DNA of 64,000 nucleotides from Tetranychus cinnabarinus (lineage: Eukaryota; Arthropoda; Arachnida; Trombidiformes; Tetranychidae), in assembly GCA_022266195.1 (NCBI GenBank), contig WHVY01000004.1, positions 2,249,501 through 2,313,500 of the forward strand, read 5' to 3'. Shown here piece after piece: positions 38,359 to 50,874 of this stretch. The stretch's first letter is position 1, and every line of letters begins with the position of its first letter. The position numbers were made by a program, and so were the translations under genes. The notes beneath the pieces are model-generated. The model worked only from the letters and a program-made list of their open reading frames with translations, was not told where the DNA came from and did not search any database.

Positions 38359-41300
38359 ACAACAATCCAACATTGGCTCTGAGTGACCATCCAACAATTC
38401 AGTGCCGAAACAACTATAAATATAAATATATATATAAATATGCTAAATTATATAAACCTGATGCTATTATAAATTATACAGTTAATTGTATAATGGTTAT
38501 GCAGCCAAGAAAATTGCAATTTAAACTGCATTAAATACATATAAACTAAAAGCCTTTAATTGTTTTTATAAAGATCGACTCATCATCATCTTGCTCTATT
38601 AGATTGTACAACAAAAAATAACATATGTTAATATTCAATTTAAGCCAATTTATAATGGTACAGTAGATGATTATAATCAGTGATGGTTCATTGTAAGAGT
38701 TAATTTTAAAATTCACCAAACTCATATAAATTGCAATTTTCTTGGTTGAATGTATAAAATTAATTGAAAATAAATAAAAATCAAATCCAACTAGTTTGGC
38801 CAGAAAATAAATTTAACCATTTGTTCAAGCTTCTAATAAAATAACTACTTATTTACACTCAGCTTTCAATAATCAAACCCATAAATGTCCAGTAATGGTC
38901 CAACTAAACTCGACCTGATGCATGGCTAGTCCTGAAAAATTTAAAAATTGAAAGTAGGAATCAGTAAACAATTTAAAAACCAGGAGATGGCGTAGTTTTG
39001 GATAGATGAAAAATTAAGTTAAAGTTTTTAAATTAACAATAACAAAGATTGATTTAACTTGTTTAATTCAAAAAGTTGAGCAACTGAAATAATTTCCATC
39101 GGATTTATCCGTTTATCTATAGCTATCGTGTATAAAATAAGGACTGAAATTTAACCAAAATAGGGTTCGCTGGCTCAAAGTGAACGGTTGTTACTGAAAA
39201 GACACAAGCACAATGGTCACAAACAAATTGATAAAAATTAGCGAAAATTGATTCATTTCAGATTTAGATTCTGTTAGTTTGTAGGGAAATAAAAACTGAG
39301 TTTAATCGTGCGCTTAAAAAATTTCTCTGGTCAATAATTCTCGAGAAAATCGAGTTTAAAGTTGAAACTTCGATCGTCTTTTGTTCATTTATGGAAGCAG
39401 ACTTTTTCATCAAACTCATTTCCCTGATGTGAATTTGAATGGTCGACCAGAAAATGCATTTATTTCGAGGAATCAAATTTTATGTCTTCTGTAAGACAGA
39501 TAAGTTCGATTTTCACTCAAACCGATCGCTTTCTATGACCACATGAGTGAAGATGCTGAAACTTATTATTTGTCCATAAAAATTGCTGGCTCACACCATG
39601 AAACAAATGATTTTATCAATTTGTCAGCAGTTTTCTTGATTTTGGCCTTTGGTCTTGGAACTTTTAGGCTTAATATTTCGAGAATAGCATAACCTACAAT
39701 TATCATTCGTTTACCAATTTAACTCGTTGCTAATTAATAATTAATTGCAACTTAATAACTTTCCATAGGGTCATTTGGCTTACGATATTCGGGTTGTAAA
39801 TGGACAAGAAACAACTTACCTAACAAACTAAACTCATCTCAACACATTTCTTGGTAAATAAACCAATTTTCTGGTTAAACTTTCAAATGAAATGCAATAA
39901 ATGCTGCCAAAGGCTCAAACATTTGAGCAAAGAGTCGAGACTTGATGAGTTTGTAGGGACGGGAAAACTGAATCCTTTGGTCCTATCAAGTAGCTGATCC
40001 GATGAACAGTTTTCTAGAAAATTAAGGTCAAAGTTGTAACTTCGATTGCCTTTTTTTCAGCTTTGGAAGAAAGTTTTCTCGCGAAACTTATTTTACTGAT
40101 GTATCTTATGATGATCAACCAGAAAATCAATCAATTTTGGGAAAAATAACTTTTCTTTTTCTTTAAAACAGATACGTTTCATTTACAGTTAAACAGATCG
40201 CATTTTATGACCGCAAGAGTTGGCCATCCGAAACTTATTCTCTGTCCATAAAAATTGCTGGTAAATATCATGGATTCAACATTTCTTACAATTGATCAAC
40301 AGTTCTCTTGTTTTTGGCCATTAGTCTTAAAACTTTGGGTCTCAATATTTCGAGAATGACTTTATCTACAATCATAATTCTTGGCCAAAAATTAGATGCC
40401 ATTATGGGCTATAACAATATATAACTGAACATAGCATAAAATCTGAGCTAATTCATTCAATATGAAGATCCTTCTAACGCATAAGATTTTTGGTTAGCTT
40501 TATGAATCAAGTCTCAAATCTGACAACATAAATAATAGAATGGTATAACTTTTTTTGTAGGATCTTGAATGTTTTGATATTTCAATATATTATATCCCAT
40601 GATGAAGTCTAATGTTTGATCGTAGAATGATGATTGCTGATGATACCATTCCCGATTTATTGAGGCTCAAAGTTTTTAGGTCAATGGCCAAAATTAAGCG
40701 AACTGTTAATGTATTGAAAAAAATGTTGGGTCATTGATATTAAGCAATAGTTTTTATCGACGAATACAGCGGTTTCAGCTCTCTTGCCCCTACGGTTACA
40801 GATCGCGATCGATTTAGCTGAAAATTGAAGAAACAGAAAGAAGGTTTAGAAGATCCCGGTTTTGAAGAAAAAGAAAAGTTATTTTTCCCAAAATTGATTG
40901 ATTTTCTGGTTGATCATCATAAGATACATCAGTAAAATAAGTTTCGCGAGAAAACTTTCTTCAAAAGCTGAAAAAAAGGCAATCGAAGTTACAACTTTGA
41001 CCTTAATTTTCTAGAAAACTGTTCATCGGATCAGCTACTTGATAGGACCAAAGGATTCAGTTTTCCCGTCCCTACAAACTCATCAAGTCTCGACGCTTTG
41101 CTCAAATGTTCGAGCTTTTGGCAGCATTTATTGCATTTCATTTGTAAGTTTAACCAGAAAATTGGTTTATTTACCAAGAAATGTGTTGAGATGAGTTTTG
41201 TTTGTTAAATAAGTTGTTTCTTGTCCATTTACAACCCAAATATCGTAAGCCAAATGACCCTATGGAAAGTTATTAAGATGCATTAAATTATTAATTAGTA

Positions 41301-42423
41301 AAGAGTTGAATTGGTAAAAGAATGATAACTGTAGGTTATGCCATTCTCGAAATATTAAGCCTAAAAGTTCCAAGACCAAAGGCCAAAATCAAGAGAACTG
41401 CTGACAAATTGATAAAATCATTTGTTTCATGGTGTGAGCCAGCAATTTTTATTGACAAATAATAAGTTTCAGCATCTTCACTCATGTGGTCATAGAAAGC
41501 GATCGGTTTAAGTGTAAATCGAACTTATCTGTCTTACAGAAGACATAAAATTTTATTCCTCGAAATAAGTGCATTTTCTGGTCGACCATTCAAATTCACA
41601 TCAGGAAAATGAGTTTCATGAAAAAGTCTTGCTTTTATAAATGAACAAAAGACGATCGAAGTTTCAACTTTAAACTCGATTTTCTTGAGAATTATTGAGC
41701 AAAGAAACTTTTAAAACGCACGAATAAACTCAGTTTTTGTTTCCCTACAAACTAACAGAATCTAAATCTGAAAGAAATTAATTTTTGCCAATTTTTGCAT
41801 AAATAAGTTGACAATTGTGTTAATATGTCTTTGCAGTAGCAACTAAAGTTAACGCTTATTTACGGAGCAAATTTCCCTTGGACTAGCAAATGAAATGTTA
41901 ATATCTCGTGCTGGTTAGAAGCAGAAGAAGAACTGAAAACAATATGAATCGTTATATTCTGAATTACCAGTGTCATCAATTGTTTTATTGGATTGGTTAA
42001 ACAGCCAACAAATTGTAAACTTAATTCATCGGTGAATCTTACAGATATCTTGGTATAACAGTTGCACTGGTAAATTCATCATGGTTAAGAAGAGAGAAGA
42101 CTACAATGAAGATGATGAGTTGGTTGAATGTTGTTGGGTTTCCTTTAATAAGATTATCATTCGATTGGCTTCGATTTTGCGACGACTCGATTTAAATTTG
42201 GACTTAATATTTCTATTAAATCATATCTTCAATTTTGCTCAACTAAAACCAAGAGTTTGTACTTTTCCTACTTGACTACACTTAGCTATAACCCTACTTG
42301 TGTTGTTTCAAGCTTTCGCTGAAAAATGTTTTCCTTTTTCTGTTTTCTACTTTTCTAATGTTGTTTCATTTTTTAATTAAATTGAATTTATAGATTTAAG
42401 TGATTACACTTTATATTGTTGCA
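38359..42423. other. FAR-TRP interval
   Basis: Contains the FAR 3' UTR (AATAAA near 38769), the inverted repeat at 39187-41845 and the TRP upstream region. A 64-codon frame at 42081-42275 starts with ATG shortly before the TRP start; it ends in a stop before that start and has no family resemblance, so it may be an upstream ORF in the 5' UTR. Confidence 0.5.
39187..41845. repeat. Large inverted repeat built from diverged repeat units
   Basis: Sequence from about 39187-40180 reappears as its reverse complement at about 40870-41845 with long identical runs; for example the 39834-39888 segment matches 41149-41204 inverted. Inner arms (about 40180-40400 and 40655-40870) are recognisably related but much more diverged, and a spacer of some 250 bases separates them. 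Within each arm two diverged units lie head to tail about 680 bases apart: both carry a GTTTGTAGGGA box, a GTGTAACTTCGAT-like box, a CCATAAAAATTGCTGG box and an AATATTTCGAGAAT box. So the locus is four copies, two forward and two inverted. No coding frame and no clear target-site duplication were found. Confidence 0.9.
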
Positions 42424-45400
42424 ATGATGTCGAGTCCAACAAGTCCAAGTACACTCCATGGTTTGCTCAGAGGACGAGATAGAGGTTTAACTGTTTATGA
42501 TAAAAAATTTTTGCTCTGTGCTGAACGAGGCGATGTTGTTTCAGTTAAAAAGTAAGTATAAAAAACAAAACTGTTGAAAGTTCAGTGTTTATTCATGATT
42601 GATCATCTAAATTTTACAATTTTGAATTGAAAGATTGTTGCAACAACATTGTAAACCTGATTCAAAGGGAGCTAGTAAATTGAACATTAACTGTACCGAT
42701 CCGTTGGGTCGAACTGCACTCATACTAGCGATTGAAAATGAAAATTTGGAGCTGTTGGAGGTTCTATTGAAATATAACATTGATCCCGGTGATTCCTTGC
42801 TCCATGCAATTAGTGAAGAATATGTTGAAGCTGTTGAAATTTTGTTACAACATGAGGAAAAGATTCATCAGCCTGGAGCTCCTTACGTAAGTGATTAACT
42901 CAACCCAACTAGATAAACTCTAATTGTGACTTGAATTAAGGTTGAGAGATTGTGAATAGTCATTTGCAAAAGGGTAAACCGGCTTCCGAACTCGTTCTAT
43001 TGTAAAGTGCTGGACATTATGTTTATCTGAATCTAGCGAGGAAAAATCTAGCTTGGAATATCGCTTATTCTAGAAAAATTTGGGTGAAATTATCGCAAAA
43101 AAGCTGGTCGTTCTGGAGTTAATCTAATGAAAAGTGTTCCATCAAAATTGCTGAAAATAGTGTCTTATCAAGATTCATCTGTTCAACAATACATTTCTTA
43201 AAAAATTCACTTTATTTCGAGTATTTTTAGGGTTCCCTTTAAATACATTTATATGTTTATGTTTTATCATTACATCGAGTTACATTGATAGTTTAATGTT
43301 TAATCAAATTGATTTAAGTGAATTTACTACAGGGTAGTGCAACGAGTTAGACATGTTAATTGCTCTTAGACACGGAAAGCAGAAGTCATTATTTTTTTAT
43401 TTGTAGTTCAATCAAGTGTTGTAAAAAAAGTGATTTATCAATTATTTTCACCGTCAACATAAGGCTGATTATTTATCTCGTTTAGTTTTTGTTTGTTAAA
43501 ATTGAAACAAATTATCAAGTTAACAATTAATGTCTAATGATTTGAGATTGATTCTTGTTGCTTTTACGATATTGATCGATTGTTCAAACAGAGTTGGGAA
43601 AAGGTTGATCATGAAACAAGCGCATATACTCGTGATATAACACCGTTAATATTAGCTGCTCATAAAGACAATTATGAAATATTGAAAATCCTCTTGGACC
43701 GTGGAGCAGAACTGCCTCTTCCACATGATGTTAAATGTTCCTGCTACGAGTGTATTACATCCATTTCTGCTGACTGTCTTCGCCATTCTCGATCACGAAT
43801 CAACGCTTATAAAGCATTATGTTCACCGTCATTAATTTCATTATCAAGTCGAGATCCAATATTGACTGCTTTTCAATTAAGCTGGGAGCTTCGGCGTCTG
43901 TCTAAAATTGAAAAAGAGTTTGCTCTTGATTACAAGGAATTACGGAGTAATGTTCAAAATTTTGCTGTTGCTTTGTTAGATCATGTACGTAATACTCATG
44001 AGTTAAGGATTATCATGAATTTTAGTACCGACGTGACCATCTCTGAGGAAGAAGAGATGAAACTGGAACGCTTAAAACTAGCCATTGACTATAAACAGAA
44101 AAGTTTCGTTGCACATCCAAACGTCCAGCAATTATTGGGAACAGTTTGGTTTGAAGGAATGCCTGGTTACCGACGGAAAGGCCCAATTAAACAAGCGTTA
44201 ACGGTTATCAACATAGCGATGAAATTTCCACTTTATGCATTAGCAACCCTTTATTTACCGAACACCAAATTAGCCCGGATTGCGAAAAGATCCTTCATTA
44301 AATTTATAAGCCATTCTGCATCGTACCTTTTCTTTCTATGTAAGTTCAACTTGATACTCTAATCCAATCCCTTTTTGACTAGTCTCATTTTATACCTAAA
44401 TAATCAGAATAAGAACAATTAGTGATTTAAAAATAATCAATTTAAGAATTGAAAGACTAAAGTCTTCAAAATAATAACAAACCAAGCTACAAAATAAATA
44501 TGAGATTATGTTTTATAACTTGAACCCTTACCTTATCATCAATATTCAAGTCAGCTTGTCTTAACTCTCTTTTTTCACAACAGTATTACTAGTCCTTGCT
44601 TCCCAAAGAGTTGAATTTTTGGTTGTCTCATATCTTGATGAAAACAATATAACATCATGGTTAACAGAAACATACGTCCGAGAACGAGGTCGACCACCAA
44701 ATTTAACTGAATGGGCCATCATTGTCTACATAATTAGCTTTATATGGCAAGAAACGAGTGAGCTTTTTTCCCTCGGACTATTTTCTTACATATCTGATCT
44801 TTGGAATATAGTTGACGCTTTATCAAACATAATTTACATTAACTGGTTTGCTTTAAGGTTTATTTCGTATCTGCAAGTTCAACTGGAATTGGCTTCATCA
44901 ACACCTGAAGCACCATTTGAAAATAAATCTCGTGAAGATTGGGATCCTTACGATCCAATGTTGCTTTCAGAGGGAATGTTTGGAGCTGCATCGATTTGCT
45001 CTTTTCTCAAGCTGGTTCACATCTTTTCGGTTCATCCTCATCTGGGTCCACTTCAAATTTCACTTGGTCGAATGGTTTATGATATTTTAAAATTTTTCTT
45101 CATCTTTATCCTGGTCGTGTTTGCCTTTGGAACGGGGTTAAATCAATTACTTTGGTATTATGCTGAAAAAGAGTGGGAAAGGTGTAAATGGGGACCGAGT
45201 AATAATCTTCACCCTTTAGAAGTGGATCATGCATGTGAAGTTTGGAGGCGTTTTGCTAATTTATTTGAAACTTCTCAAACTCTTTTCTGGGCTTCTTTTG
45301 GTTTAATTGATCTATACAATTTTGAACTAGCTGGTATCAAAGAGTTTACCCGTTTTTGGGGACTTTTAATGTTCGGCTGCTATTCTGTTATCAATGTGGT

Positions 45401-47410
45401 CGTCCTATTGAACCTACTTATTGCTATGATGTCTAACTCATACAATTTAATCTCTGAACGAGCAGATACTGAATGGAAATTTGCTCGCTCCAAATTGTGG
45501 ATCAGTTATTTTGATGAAACCTTATCTGTACCTGCTCCATTCAATTTGCTTCCTCCTCTGGGTAAACTTTGGTCTAAAAGTGGACCTGGTTTGAAAAGGT
45601 TTCCCTCTTCTTCGTCTGGATCAGCCTTAAAAGAGACTTACTCTAATGTTATGAGATGCTTGGTTCGTCGTTATGTTACAAGGGAACAGCGAAAGGCTGA
45701 AGAGACTGGCATAGTAACGGAAGATGATGTTAACGAGATAAAACAAGACATTGGAAGTTTCCGTTATGAATTGATTGATATGCTCAAAAAGAATGGAATG
45801 AAATACGATTCAACATTAAGCCATGATGATTGTAAGTATAATACTTAATATACATTTTGTACTCTAACTTAGGAATTATTGACTTCAAATTGAAAGGGAT
45901 TTAAATATAAATTGGATGAGGTTATCAAGCTCAAATAAACTAAAGGTTTTATCTGAATAGACGATTGATTCATCAAGAAACTCGATATTCAGAGCTTTAG
46001 AAACCTGAAACAGTTTAACATCAGAAGAAACCCAATTGATCTTTATTGACTGGGAGCTTTCACTTTTGGTGGCAGTTAATGTTTGGGTAAAAATATGGGG
46101 TGATGATCTTGAATAAGATTAAATCGATTATTTTCTTTGGATTAATCTTCGACCCATATGTTTATTATGCAAAATCTAACACAATTTTCCTGTTTCTCTC
46201 TAATTTCTTAATCATCAATCTCTTCATCTGTGATCACAAAACCTCAACCTGGAACTGGAAAGGCTTCGGTAAACGTGAACGAATCCGAGAAAGGCGATTA
46301 CTGAAAGGTTTCAATATTGGTTTAATAAACAGTGGGACAAGTGGGCCTAATAGTGGTGGAGGTCCTCTAAGGGAAGGAGATTATCCAGATGGTTCAACTG
46401 GTTTGTTAAATTTAATTGCAACCAGAGGAAGCTTTAAGAAACGTCAAATGGCCAGAGAACGATGGACAACAGCAGTTACAGCTATTCTTAGAAACAAAGG
46501 TAATCAAATTGGTACTACACCTAGAAGAGCAAGTAGCTTACGGGACTTAAGGGACGAGGTTTTAAGAGAAAGAGATTCTTTAACAACGGAAGAATCATTT
46601 GAGGAGATTGAAGATATTCATGTTTATGACCGTCTTAAGGATAGAGGTAAGATTTACTCAAGTTTATCTAGTTACAGCTTGGTAATTGTATTTATTTTTG
46701 TATTACAGAAAGAGTTGAAGTAATTGATGAAGTCAATGAGAATAAAAAATCGCTATCACTGGAAACGAAAGGTATTTAGCTATTTTAAGACTCAAAATAT
46801 GTGACGATTTTTCAGCAACCCATCAATAAACTGAATTGATTTTTTCATTTTCTCGACAGATTTACTTCTAGAGACTGAAACCATTGATCAAAGTGTACAA
46901 AATGAACCAATTGAATCAAATCTAAATCTCTCATCAATCTCACAAACATCACTGTTATCACCAGCAAGTCCATCAGATATGACTCCTTTGATTCCAAGCT
47001 TTTCTCAAACAGAAACACTTCCTCCACCTGCACCTGTAACTTATCCAAAATCGTCAGAAGTATTATCGACTGAGCCAGACATTGAAAAAACTGAACCTTC
47101 TACTGACCAACATAAACAACTTTTGTCTACAAACAAACCTGTTTCATCCGAAGTCACTCTTTCACCTTACTCTTTAGCAGCTTCATCTCACTCGGAGGTT
47201 CAACACACTTCTTCGTCTTTATCAGGTCAAATTAATAGAGGTTATCAGTCAAGTGATTCAGATGATAATGGAGAAGACTCAAAGCCTAAAAGTAAAGAGA
47301 ATGATTCACAAAAGATGAGGAAAAGACTCGCGGCTGGTCGAGCGGTATCTAAGGAACCAGAAAAAAGACGAAAATCGGAAACCAGAGTTGATTTAAGTGG
47401 ATGGATTTGA
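42424..47410 (+). CDS. trp: TRP/TRPC-family cation channel
   Basis: Seven exons, 42424-42551, 42634-42886, 43592-44339, 44584-45831, 46263-46646, 46709-46771 and 46860-47410, give 1124 residues. The N-terminus carries ankyrin repeats (DPLGRTALILAIENENLELL; DITPLILAAHKDNYEILKIL) and the TRPC linker (WELRRLSKIEKEFALDYKEL). Six membrane segments follow, with a pore region FWASFGLIDLYNF whose Asp aligns with the Ca-selectivity Asp of fly TRP, then the TRP box EWKFAR (673-678). The cytoplasmic tail is long and polar, includes ERRLLKGFNIG, and ends in SGWI, like the SGWL end of Drosophila TRP that binds the PDZ scaffold INAD. This favours classical TRP over TRPgamma or TRPL, though paralogy is not proven. 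Role: Ca/Na entry downstream of phospholipase C, probably in photoreceptors. Poly(A) signal at 47453-47458. Confidence 0.93.
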
Positions 47411-47452
47411 GATTATATCAGTTAAGACGGTTATTACACTAAAAGAGTTTAA

Positions 47453-47458
47453 AATAAA
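47453..47458 (+). terminator. Poly(A) signal of the TRP gene
   Basis: AATAAA 43 bases after the stop codon. The convergent TIKI gene ends about 300 bases further on. Confidence 0.65.
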
Positions 47459-47759
47459 ATATTGACCATGTAAGTCACAATTGAAAGACGCAAGATTAAG
47501 GTTGAACAAATTTGACTAGAAAACAGAAATTGTATTTAAGTGATTTTATGTTATCATTAAAGTTGAAAATAAGAGTTAAAAACATAAGCATTTTTCATTT
47601 GAAACCAAAAGACAATTAAAAACAATCAAAATTAAAAAAGGTTATCAAATTATAAACAAATTACATTACACATTTACAATGTCTATTTACATAAATGACT
47701 GTTTCTTTTTAAGTTTATGTACAGGTAATATGACTCAAAAGCTATTTATCCTTTTTGTT

Positions 47760-49399
47760 TCAACGTCTAGCTTGAAGTATCACAAATATACACATAATAA
47801 ATAAACACGCCAGCATAAGCCAATTAATCAAAGGATTTGTCTGTTCGACTGTAGGTTCCTCTTCATTACGGACAATTATTTTATAGCTGTCCAGACGTGA
47901 GATTGGTTCCATTCGAGTAATCAAAGTTTCATCTCTACGAAGTAGATTCACACGACTTCTGATTTGATGGCGATTTTCATGTATACTTGAAATCCTAGAA
48001 TTATTAACTCGTTCAATTTGGTATCCATGAGCTTTTAACAGGTCAATTATTGAACCATTTCCGATAAAATGAGCTGATAAATAAAATAGAAGAAGAAGAA
48101 TGAGGAAAATTAAGTATAATTAAAGATTTAAAATCATTTTGACAAAACTAAACTTACCGACACCAAAAGCAAAAAAGTAAGCTTCACTGGGATGTTCTTT
48201 AAGTAGTGACATGATCCTTTTGACCATTTTGGGATTTCGGTTTTTTATGAACTTTTCTCGAAAATATTCCTCAATTTGTCCAGACATTAATGCGTCATCT
48301 TTAGACTAAATAAAACAAAAAATAGATCAAATTATTATCTAATTTGGAAGGTCCAAGTAGACTAATAAAAGGACATATAACAATTAAAGGATTAGCCTAT
48401 GGTAAGAGTTATTGGACAAAATTGCTTTACTTTTTTCAAGGACAGGCTTTTCAAAAAATTTTAAACACAGTTGCTGGACAATAAGATTGAGATTAGAGAG
48501 AAACTGGAATGACAACTTACTGGCATTTGTTCTTGAGACATAAGCATATCGATGTTACCACACTTGTACTTTTCGAGTAAAGCCTCGTACCTTTGAGTTT
48601 CAAGAACCAAACCACGGCGAATGTTTTCATGATTGAAAAGTGACATATTAAGAGCAAATATAACATGAGACAGATTAAGATTATTCAAAGGTTCACATTG
48701 GTCTTCAACGTTTTCCACTGCTCCAGTTTTTTTACCCATCCTTTGAGCTTCTTGCGCAAGATAATAGTCAAGAGTTGGTGTACCATGAGATCGAATCTGT
48801 GATTCTGTCAAGGAATCAATCATTAATAATGTCCAAATGGCGTGTTTTCTTTTCCATTGAGAAGTTTTAGCGCGAAACAAACTAGATGCCTCGTCACGGG
48901 AATGACGATTTTTTGGCAATATCCATTTAGGCATCATGAAACGAACATGTTTTAAATGATCAACTAATCTTAAATAGAGATCACGAGGTAAAATACTTGA
49001 TAACTGTTGTCCATGTGGTAAATATTTACAATCATCCATTCCATTTGATACACTGGGTTCGAGTAGGTCGAGTTCAAAAAAGACATTATCACTTTCACGA
49101 AATTTGTGTTTCACAATAGGAGGGATATAATCCCAAACTCGCGTATACGCAACATGTAGCGTACCAAATAGGTAAGCAGGTTTATTTAACCCATTACCGG
49201 TAACTTTCCAAAGGAAAGGAGTGTACATGCTATCACTACTAGCATTGTTGTTGGAAGAATCACAATTAAGAGCAAAAGATAGTCCAGATGAAAGGCAGTG
49301 AAGAAAGAAGAAGGAGAAAGATAATCGTAAATGGAATGATGTTGCTAGTGATGGAAGTGTTGAGAACGGTAAACGCAAAAAGATATAAATTCGATGCAT
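47760..49399 (-). CDS. TIKI-type metalloprotease (TRABD2 family)
   Basis: Three exons on the minus strand, 49399-48521, 48305-48158 and 48073-47760, give 446 residues. A hydrophobic N-terminal stretch (about 20-43) serves as signal peptide. The family motifs are present: GTLHVAYTRVWDYIP with the metal-binding GxxH at 79-82, the central NLSHVIFALN block, YKCGNIDML, and AHFIGNGSIIDLL (343-355) with the second conserved His. The C-terminus ends in a membrane segment (WLMLACLFIMCIFVIL) plus a few basic residues, so the protein is membrane-tethered with its catalytic part outside. TIKI proteins cleave residues from the N-terminus of Wnt ligands and so inhibit Wnt signalling. The family is known across animals but missing from some model invertebrates; I recall Drosophila as one. 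Confidence 0.92.
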
Positions 49400-50874
49400 T
49401 TTCGTCTAAAACTAAGGTTTACTAAAGATAAGTAAAAACAAAAAAAATAACAATAACAGGTAAGAAAGGTGTTCTCGTCAGACACTTCATCGGTAGATTG
49501 GCCAAAAATAAAAAAAAGACTTGGGTTACCAGAGAAACCAGAGAAACCCTAACGAGTTATACTGTAACTACAATGGTTACCCAGATAACCTGACCTTTTT
49601 TGTGAGGTCAGCAGGTGAAAGAATGCAGGTGCAGATAGTTATTAAAGATAATAAACTAAATACTTTCTATGCGGTAATTCATCAGTATTTTAACGCTTTT
49701 TAGTGGAATCAAATGGACTTCTATCTTTGTGTTTAAAGTAAAGCCCAAAGAGTATAACAATTACTCTTTGGTAAACCAGGACAATATCAAAACATGTGCT
49801 TTTGGATGAACTTGAATGATATTCAAAATTGAAGTTTACTTTGAACTCTTTTCTCGAAATGGAAATAAAATTCCAGAAACATTATGACTGTGAATCATGC
49901 AAAAATTAACGCCAAAAAATAAAGAATGGATTTGTTTGGGAAAATGTTGACTGAATGTTTGCCTTAACTCTAGCCAAATCTAGGTTAACAGTTAATCTAA
50001 CATTCGAAGATGATAACAAAAGACTTTTTAATAGCTAAATCATGCATATCTAAAGCATTTATGGATGGATTCAAGGATTCAAAAATTTTTGGTTGATTCT
50101 ATCATTTATTCTAGTCGTTTCAAACTTGAACATGAGTCACTCAAGTGACCAGATTAACCATATTATCATTGGTAGATATTTAGTCGCTAAGAAAAGTAGT
50201 ATTGATTATTTTACAATGTTGGAATATTGAAAAATGTCTGAAAACATATTTAATATCTTAATCTTGTTGCCATTTCACGATAAAACGTGAAGTCAGTAAA
50301 AAGCGTCTTAATCCCAGTGTGATCCGGCTCATCTCTACACTGAATAGCATTTCGAGACGCGACAAGTTATAGTGCTTTGAGTAGCGGCAAAAACGCAAAA
50401 ACAATAATCATTTGAGAACAAAAGTAAAGGTCATAATAAACTGGAAAATGGCAAAGTTCTGTACATAAATGACAAATTTTTATGACACTTAAATTGACAG
50501 TCAATATTCTTTTATTTACTTTTTAGTACAATATATATATTCTTTTATGGGTTGATAATTCTGCTTAATTAATTGAAGTAGATTCATTGCCAACAAATGT
50601 AGATATTTTACAATCCATGCCCAACAAGGAAAAAGGGGAGAAGAAAGCTTTTTGATTGAACATCTAAGTGCATGACAAAATTATCATCACTAATAATTTT
50701 ACATTTAAAAGTTAATAAATTGTATACATGAAGATCACTACGGACATTACGGGTAATTTTTATTCATTTTTCGTTGTTCATCCTCGCATTTTTCCTCTCG
50801 TCAAGTGGTTGAGGTTAAAGTTTGATGGGGAATTTTCAAAAAAAGCAAAATCAGTCCAATTTTTATTTTGCAAT
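49400..50874. other. Interval between TIKI and mitofusin
   Basis: TIKI promoter side on the left and mitofusin 3' UTR on the right, both minus strand. A minus-strand AATAAA at 50867-50862 lies 8 bases after the mitofusin stop. A 60-codon plus-strand frame at 49521-49703 lacks an ATG and any family resemblance. A short direct repeat (AGAGAAACC twice) lies near 49530-49548. Confidence 0.5.

Noticed and set aside
39264..39476. 70-codon minus-strand frame inside the palindrome
   Set aside because: Not preserved in the other repeat units; the units have no shared reading frame.
42081..42275. 64-codon frame before the TRP start considered as an alternative first exon
   Set aside because: It ends in a stop and has no good donor leading to TRP exon 2; kept only as a possible upstream ORF.
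49521..49703. 60-codon plus-strand frame upstream of TIKI
   Set aside because: Starts at TTG, no family resemblance, lies in the TIKI promoter region.
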